Part shown: positions 59,576-64,000 of the stretch, piece after piece
Position numbering within the stretch: position 1 is the first letter of the stretch
Layout: each line of letters starts with the position of its first letter
Assembly (NCBI GenBank): GCA_963784995.1
Contig: CAWATZ010000013.1
Coordinates: 310,001 to 374,000, forward strand
Length of the DNA stretch: 64,000 nt
Source of the DNA: CAWATZ01 sp963784995
GTDB lineage: Bacteria > Planctomycetota > Planctomycetia > Gemmatales > Gemmataceae
Direction of reading: 5' to 3'
Program-made: the position numbers and the translations under genes
The notes under the pieces: model-generated
The model's input: only the letters and a program-made list of their open reading frames with translations
Databases searched by the model: none
What the model was told of the DNA's origin: nothing

Positions 59576-62416
59576 ATGTCCGCCTCGGAATCCGGGAACT
59601 ATGCCCTTCTCGATCAGCTGGCCGAGGAGTTCGCCGAGCGCTGGCGGCGCGGCGAACGTCCGTCCCTGGCGGAGTACGCCCAGCGCTATCCCGACCTGGC
59701 GGACGACATCCAGGAGCTGTTCCCCGCCATGGTCGAGATCGAGCAAGCGGAGGGGGATCGCCGGGAAGTGGCCGAACCGGTGGCCGTGCCAGTGTTGCAG
59801 ATGATGGGCGACTACCGCATCCTGCGCGAGATCGGTCACGGCGGCATGGGCATCGTTTACGAGGCCGAGCAGGTGTCGCTGAGCCGGCACGTCGCCCTCA
59901 AGGTGCTGCCCCGGCGGACCCTGGCCGATCCCCGGCAGCGCCGGCGCTTCGAGCGCGAGTCCCGGACCGCGGCCCGGCTGCACCACACCAACATCGTGCC
60001 GATCTTCGGTGTCGGCGAACACGCGGGCCAGCCGTACTTCGTCATGCAGTTCATCCAGGGCCTTGGCCTGGATGAGGTGCTCAAGGCGCTCCAGCAATTG
60101 CACGCAGGCGAAGGGGAGCCGGTCGCCGATCGGCCCCAAAGAGAGGTCGCCGCGGCGGACGTGGCCCGTTCCTTGCTGACCGGGGAATTCAAGCCGGCAG
60201 CGGACGTCACGGTGGACGCTTCGCCGGTCGTGGTCCACGCGGCACCCGCGCCGGCCAGCGAGACGAGTCCCGTCGGCCGATTGTCCGAGTCGTTGACCCT
60301 CTCGTCCTCATCGGTCCTCGCGGTGCCGGGAGGCGAAGCGCGTCCGGCGAAGAAGCAAACCTACTGGCAGCAGGTGGCCAGCCTTGGCCGGCAGGTGGCC
60401 GATGCTCTGGAACACGCCCACAAACAGGGCGTGCTGCACCGCGACATCAAGCCGTCCAATCTGCTGCTGGACATGCAGGGCACCGCCTGGGTGACCGACT
60501 TCGGCCTGGCCAAGGCCAACGACCACCAGGACCTCACCCAGACCGGCGACGTGGTCGGCACCCTCCGCTACATGCCGCCGGAGGCGTTCGAGGGCAAGGC
60601 CGACGCCCGCAGCGACCTCTACGCCCTGGGGCTCACCCTCTACGAGTTGCTCGCGTTCCGCCCCGCCCATGACGCTCAGGATCGGCCGCAATTGATCAAG
60701 CAGGCCATGGGAGCGGTAAGGCCCCGTCTGCGGCAGGTGAATCCGCAGGTGCCGCGCGATCTGGAGACAGTGGTTCACAAGGCGATCGAGCGCGACCCAG
60801 CCCATCGCTACCAGACCGCCGGCGAGCTGGCGGCGGACCTGGATCGCTTTCTGGAAGACGAGCCGATCCGTGCCCGGCGGATCTCGGCGACCGAACGGCT
60901 GGTCCGCTGGGCAGGGCGGAACAAGCTCCTGGCGGCGGCGCTGTTGACCGTGGCCTTGCTGGGGTTGACGCTCACGGTGGGCTCGATCCTGCTGGCAGCG
61001 CACTTCCGCCAGCAGGAGGCAGCGCAGCGCAACCTGGTCAATGAGAAGGGCACGCTGGCCGACCGGAATCAGCAGCTGGCCGATCAGAACAAGGATCTGG
61101 CCCAAACTGCCGAGACGGCCCTGGGTCAAGCCAGGACCCTGCTGGTAGACATGCACACTGCCCGCGGCTTGCAGGCCGCCGAGCGCGACGACGCCGCTCA
61201 GGCGGCGTTGTGGTTTGCCACGGCGGCCGAGCAGGCCACTTCGGACCCGCGGCGGCAGGCCGACAACCGCCTCCGGGCCCGCAACTGGGTTCGCGAGGCC
61301 GTGCTGCCGGTCAGCGCGTTTTGCCTGCCGGAGGGGACGCATTGGACTCCGGAAGGGCCGCACTGGAACCTGGGGTTCCGGCCGGGCGGCGACCTGCTGC
61401 TGCTGCGGACCTTCATGAAATGCTACGTCTGGGACATGCGGCAGAATCGCTTCCTCCCCTGGGCGGATGGCCGGCTCGCGGTCGCCGAGGCCTGCTGGAG
61501 TCCCGACGGGGCAACCCTGACGCTCGCCCTCGGCCGGCAGGTGCAAATCCGCAGTGTGCCCGACGGGACCATCCTCCGAGAGCTGCCGTACCCCGAGACG
61601 GTCACCGCACTGGCCTGGAGCCCGGACGGACGGTATCTGGCCATCGCCGGTGAGACAGTGCGGCTCTGGGACACGCAGGCGCACGCCTTCCTCACCAATG
61701 GCGGCCGGCACCCGGAAAAGGTCGAGGCGATCGCCTTCAACCGCAAAGGCAATCGCCTGGTCACGGCCTGCCAGGACAAGAAAGCCCGAATGTTTGCCCT
61801 CGCCGCCGACGCCGCGGGGCCGGTCCCGCTGTTCGTGGTCGCCCACAGTCCATGCGATCCCTCGGCGCCGGCTTTCGTCGCGAACGACCAGGGCCTGGTC
61901 ACGATCACAGGGCAGCGGCAGCTGACGTGGTGGGACGCGGAGCGGGGCCCGGAAGGGCAGGCCCTGCACCTCGCCACCAATCCCAGGGATTTGATGCGGG
62001 TCGTTGCCAGCCGGGACGGCCAATGGTTCGCCACCGGCGGCCCGATTCGAGGGCAGGTCTGGCAAGTGGCGGAGCGCGGGAAGAAGTCGTTGCTCCTGGA
62101 CCATCTCAATCACGTCCGTGACCTCGCCTTCAGTCCCGACGGCACGACGGTCCTTTCCGTCAGCTGGGACCAGACGGCCCGGCTGTGGTCGCTGCCCGAC
62201 GGCAAGCCGGTCGGTCCGCCGCTGGCGCACGGGGGCGACGTGACCCGCTGCTGTTTTTCCAGCGACGGCAGCTACCTGGCGACCGCACGGGCCGATGGCA
62301 CGGTTCGGATCTGGAAACGACCGGCCCACGATCGGGTTCAGTCGAGCTTCAGCGACTGGGGGTGGCGCGCGAGTGAGCCGCAACGGCTTGCTGCTGGCTC
62401 CGGGGTGCCGGCATGA
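59576..62416 (+). CDS. Ser/Thr kinase with WD40 repeats, N-terminal part
   Basis: 946 residues. N-terminal leader (SLAEYAQRYPDLADDIQELF), kinase glycine loop IGHGGMGIVYEA (about 86-97), ATP Lys near 109 in HVALKVL, a long insertion of about 90 residues between the lobes (180-265), catalytic loop HRDIKPSNLLL (near 288), DFG in VTDFGLAK, then one membrane helix (LLAAALLTVALLGLTLTVGS) and a coiled coil. The C-terminal part is WD40 blades (ACWSPDGATLTLALGRQVQI, SPDGTTVLSVSWDQTARLWS). This kinase-membrane-WD40 layout is typical of planctomycetes. The frame stops at 62416 but blades continue in another frame. Confidence 0.9.
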   Translation: MSASESGNYALLDQLAEEFAERWRRGERPSLAEYAQRYPDLADDIQELFPAMVEIEQAEGDRREVAEPVAVPVLQMMGDYRILREIGHGGMGIVYEAEQVSLSRHVALKVLPRRTLADPRQRRRFERESRTAARLHHTNIVPIFGVGEHAGQPYFVMQFIQGLGLDEVLKALQQLHAGEGEPVADRPQREVAAADVARSLLTGEFKPAADVTVDASPVVVHAAPAPASETSPVGRLSESLTLSSSSVLAVPGGEARPAKKQTYWQQVASLGRQVADALEHAHKQGVLHRDIKPSNLLLDMQGTAWVTDFGLAKANDHQDLTQTGDVVGTLRYMPPEAFEGKADARSDLYALGLTLYELLAFRPAHDAQDRPQLIKQAMGAVRPRLRQVNPQVPRDLETVVHKAIERDPAHRYQTAGELAADLDRFLEDEPIRARRISATERLVRWAGRNKLLAAALLTVALLGLTLTVGSILLAAHFRQQEAAQRNLVNEKGTLADRNQQLADQNKDLAQTAETALGQARTLLVDMHTARGLQAAERDDAAQAALWFATAAEQATSDPRRQADNRLRARNWVREAVLPVSAFCLPEGTHWTPEGPHWNLGFRPGGDLLLLRTFMKCYVWDMRQNRFLPWADGRLAVAEACWSPDGATLTLALGRQVQIRSVPDGTILRELPYPETVTALAWSPDGRYLAIAGETVRLWDTQAHAFLTNGGRHPEKVEAIAFNRKGNRLVTACQDKKARMFALAADAAGPVPLFVVAHSPCDPSAPAFVANDQGLVTITGQRQLTWWDAERGPEGQALHLATNPRDLMRVVASRDGQWFATGGPIRGQVWQVAERGKKSLLLDHLNHVRDLAFSPDGTTVLSVSWDQTARLWSLPDGKPVGPPLAHGGDVTRCCFSSDGSYLATARADGTVRIWKRPAHDRVQSSFSDWGWRASEPQRLAAGSGVPA

Positions 62417-63590
62417 ATCGTCCGCCTCGCGGTCCCACGGTTTGCAACGCCTGGTGGTACGCGACAGCCTCACCGGTCAGCCGGCTGGGCCGGACATTCC
62501 GCTGGGAATGACGCCTCTCGATTCGTGTATCGTCAGCGACAATCACTCGGTAGCGGTCCTCACTCTCGATGGCGTCGATGGTTGGTTCTCAGTGTGGGAC
62601 GTGGCGACGGCCAGGCCGCGCTTCCCGGCGCGGCAGCTCCCAGGACGTCCCCAAAGTGTCGCTGCCAGCCCGACCGGCCCGAACGTGGCTGTGTTGTGTG
62701 AGGAAGGCGGGCTGCTCGTCTTTGACAGCCGCACTGGCAGCCTGGTTCTGAAGCGGAGGCACGAGGGTTGGCGGGGAGTCCACGGCAACATGGGCCGGGT
62801 CGAGTACGTACCAGACGGATCACTGCTGGTGAGTCTGTCGGGGAACGAGGATGGCGTCCACGTCTGGGACGCGGCCACCGGCCAGCACCGCCAGCAGATC
62901 CGGCCGGTCCTGAAAGGGGGCCCGTGCCGGACCTTCGCCGTGTCGGCGGACAGCCGGCTTCTGGCCACCGCCGTCAACGGCACCAATGCCGCCCAGGTCT
63001 GGGACCTGGCCACGGGCCGGGCCCTGTCGGAGCCGCTGCCGCATCCCGGCGACTACTACGGTCTGTGGTCGGTCTGTTTCAGCCCGGACGGCAGCCGGCT
63101 GCTGACCGCTTGCAAGGACGGCCAAGTCCGCCTGTGGGACTGGAAGGCTGGGACCCTCGCTTGCCCCCCCATGCAGCACGCGGACGAGGTTTATGCCGCC
63201 CTGATCACGGCCGATGGCCGCCATGCCCTCACTGGGGTTCGGGACCGGTCCGCGGGAGTGTACGTGTGGGACCTGGCGACGGGCAAGCTTCTGGCCCCGC
63301 CCATTCGTCTCCCCTCGTCGGTGCAATCGCTGACGCTGGCACCGGACGGCCAGCGGGTGTTTGCCTGTTACGGAGGGTCCCTGGCCCTGATCCCGCTGAC
63401 ACCGATTCTCGGCGAGCCGGACCTGCCCACGGCGGACCTCCGGCTGCTCGCGGAGCTGGCCTCGGCGCAGCGCATCGACAAGGGCGACGTGAGCGCTCTG
63501 ACCCTGGAGCAGTGGCTGGAGCGCTGGGACCGTTACCGCCGGCAGCATCCGCCGTTCCCTCGGCCGACGCTGGTTGCCCCTGGGAAATGA
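62295..63590 (+). CDS. Ser/Thr kinase with WD40 repeats, C-terminal blades (other frame)
   Basis: From about 62363 this frame continues the propeller: RVSRNGLLLAPGCRH, LQRLVVRDSLTGQPAGPDIP, DGWFSVWDVATARPRFPARQ, YGLWSVCFSPDGSRLLTACK, VYVWDLATGKLLAPPIRLPS, and a C-terminal helical tail (ALTLEQWLERWDRYRRQHPP). Dropping one G from the G5 run near 62358-62362 joins it to the kinase frame. The real protein is probably ~1340 residues with two propellers. Text before ~62363 in this frame is not genuine. Confidence 0.88.
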   Translation: MARFGSGNDRPTIGFSRASATGGGARVSRNGLLLAPGCRHESSASRSHGLQRLVVRDSLTGQPAGPDIPLGMTPLDSCIVSDNHSVAVLTLDGVDGWFSVWDVATARPRFPARQLPGRPQSVAASPTGPNVAVLCEEGGLLVFDSRTGSLVLKRRHEGWRGVHGNMGRVEYVPDGSLLVSLSGNEDGVHVWDAATGQHRQQIRPVLKGGPCRTFAVSADSRLLATAVNGTNAAQVWDLATGRALSEPLPHPGDYYGLWSVCFSPDGSRLLTACKDGQVRLWDWKAGTLACPPMQHADEVYAALITADGRHALTGVRDRSAGVYVWDLATGKLLAPPIRLPSSVQSLTLAPDGQRVFACYGGSLALIPLTPILGEPDLPTADLRLLAELASAQRIDKGDVSALTLEQWLERWDRYRRQHPPFPRPTLVAPGK

Positions 63591-63745
63591 GAGGCGGTTG
63601 CCCTGGTTCAAATCGACCGTCACGGCACCGCTTCCAGCTGCGGTTAACGACCTGCTCAGCAACCGGTTCACGCGGGCCAGACAGCGAACTCGGCAAGACT
63701 TCATTCGCGGGGCGGCCTGCTGGGGTGGCTTGCTTGGCCGTGGCG

Positions 63746-64000
63746 TCATTTCTGCGCCGACACCAAGCCCACGAACCGGTGAACGTCTTCCCACGATACG
63801 CCTTCTCGCTGAGCAATCCCGAGCGGGTGGTCCGTATTCAGGACAGAGAAACGCGGCCGCAGGCGGACCAGCAACTTGACCGCCACCGGCAAGCCGTCAG
63901 AGCCCGGATAGGCCTGGATGCCGCCGGAGAGCACCCCGGGAAACGGCTGCTCATCGCTCGCTGCGTCGGAGTCCCATAACTCAAGATACCTCTTGAGGTC
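63746..64000 (-). CDS. DUF2199-like protein, C-terminal part (runs off the window)
   Basis: An open reverse-strand frame of 84 residues to the window edge: DLKRYLELWDSDAASDEQPF, PGVLSGGIQAYPGSDGLPVA, VKLLVRLRPRFSVLNTDHPL, GIAQREGVSWEDVHRFVG. The segment RPRFSVLNTDHPLGIAQREG closely follows the closing part of DUF2199 proteins (RPxxxLExTDHPLAxxQRxG). The start lies beyond base 64000. The usual N-terminal CxxCG part cannot be seen. Function unknown; the family is sometimes called an immunity-like protein. Confidence 0.7.
   Translation of the reverse strand, partial: DLKRYLELWDSDAASDEQPFPGVLSGGIQAYPGSDGLPVAVKLLVRLRPRFSVLNTDHPLGIAQREGVSWEDVHRFVGLVSAQK

Noticed and set aside
1..64000. tRNA or rRNA genes
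   Set aside because: No cloverleaf or rRNA-like sequences were seen by eye; a tRNA search was not possible here.

Overview
The window is GC-rich, gene-dense bacterial DNA that looks like a chromosome segment of a planctomycete of the Gemmata/Zavarzinella type. This is inferred from family content: many Ser/Thr kinases (one with WD40 repeats, one apparently fused to a formylglycine-generating-enzyme domain), a small planctomycete-type ECF sigma factor, a PVC-type HEAT/CxxCH dehydrogenase-like cytochrome, a TIGR03000-like Cys/Gly-rich protein, an MJ0042-type zinc ribbon, a glycine-rich RRM protein and a solitary dnaA. I see no rRNA, tRNA or CRISPR array.

Layout. 1-3.7 kb: kinase, PilZ protein, and a kinase/FGE gene broken in the assembled sequence. 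3.9-6.6 kb: a small minus-strand group with a PLD-like protein, an unknown protein and a decayed endonuclease/exonuclease/phosphatase-family gene. 6.8-21.6 kb: housekeeping and regulatory genes (sigma-54 activator, cobalamin adenosyltransferase, sugar epimerase and CehA-like pair, kinase-receiver, DUF1294, SpoIIM-like, ROK/polyphosphate-glucokinase-like, class III fructose bisphosphatase, beta-propeller cytochrome, YVTN propeller). 21.7-31.4 kb: an accessory island with a chimeric transposase remnant, a truncated copy of a helicase gene, an unknown two-gene module, VapBC relics, an SF2 helicase whose C-terminus is nine tandem 74-residue repeats, and a run of antitoxin-like genes of which only one keeps an intact toxin partner. 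31.5-37.8 kb: a very large alpha-2-macroglobulin gene whose N-terminus is an anti-sigma zinc finger, directly downstream of an ECF sigma factor gene. 38.4-50.4 kb: TIGR03000-like protein, dnaA, acetyltransferase, secreted Pro/Gly-rich protein, priA, a thioredoxin-fold protein without redox cysteines, a phosphoesterase and a pilus-secretin-N-like protein. 50.6-64 kb: the PVC cytochrome gene, RRM protein, SNF2 helicase, HEAT protein, ECF sigma factor, a giant kinase-WD40 gene, and the end of a DUF2199-like gene.

Two genome-scale features stand out. First, at least a dozen long near-perfect palindromes (arms of roughly 20-58 nt) lie in the gaps. Several sit between divergent genes, where a terminator makes no sense, and half-copies are embedded in coding sequence, so they look like mobile palindromic elements. 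Second, many otherwise conserved genes are split by single-base frameshifts, often at homopolymer runs. Some of these may be real decay (the island), but others (A2M, DUF1294, PVC cytochrome, kinase-WD40) look like possible assembly or read errors. They are annotated here as single genes with a frameshift.

The best candidate for something undescribed is the repeat-bearing helicase of the accessory island, together with its partial duplicate and the surrounding two-gene and toxin-antitoxin modules.
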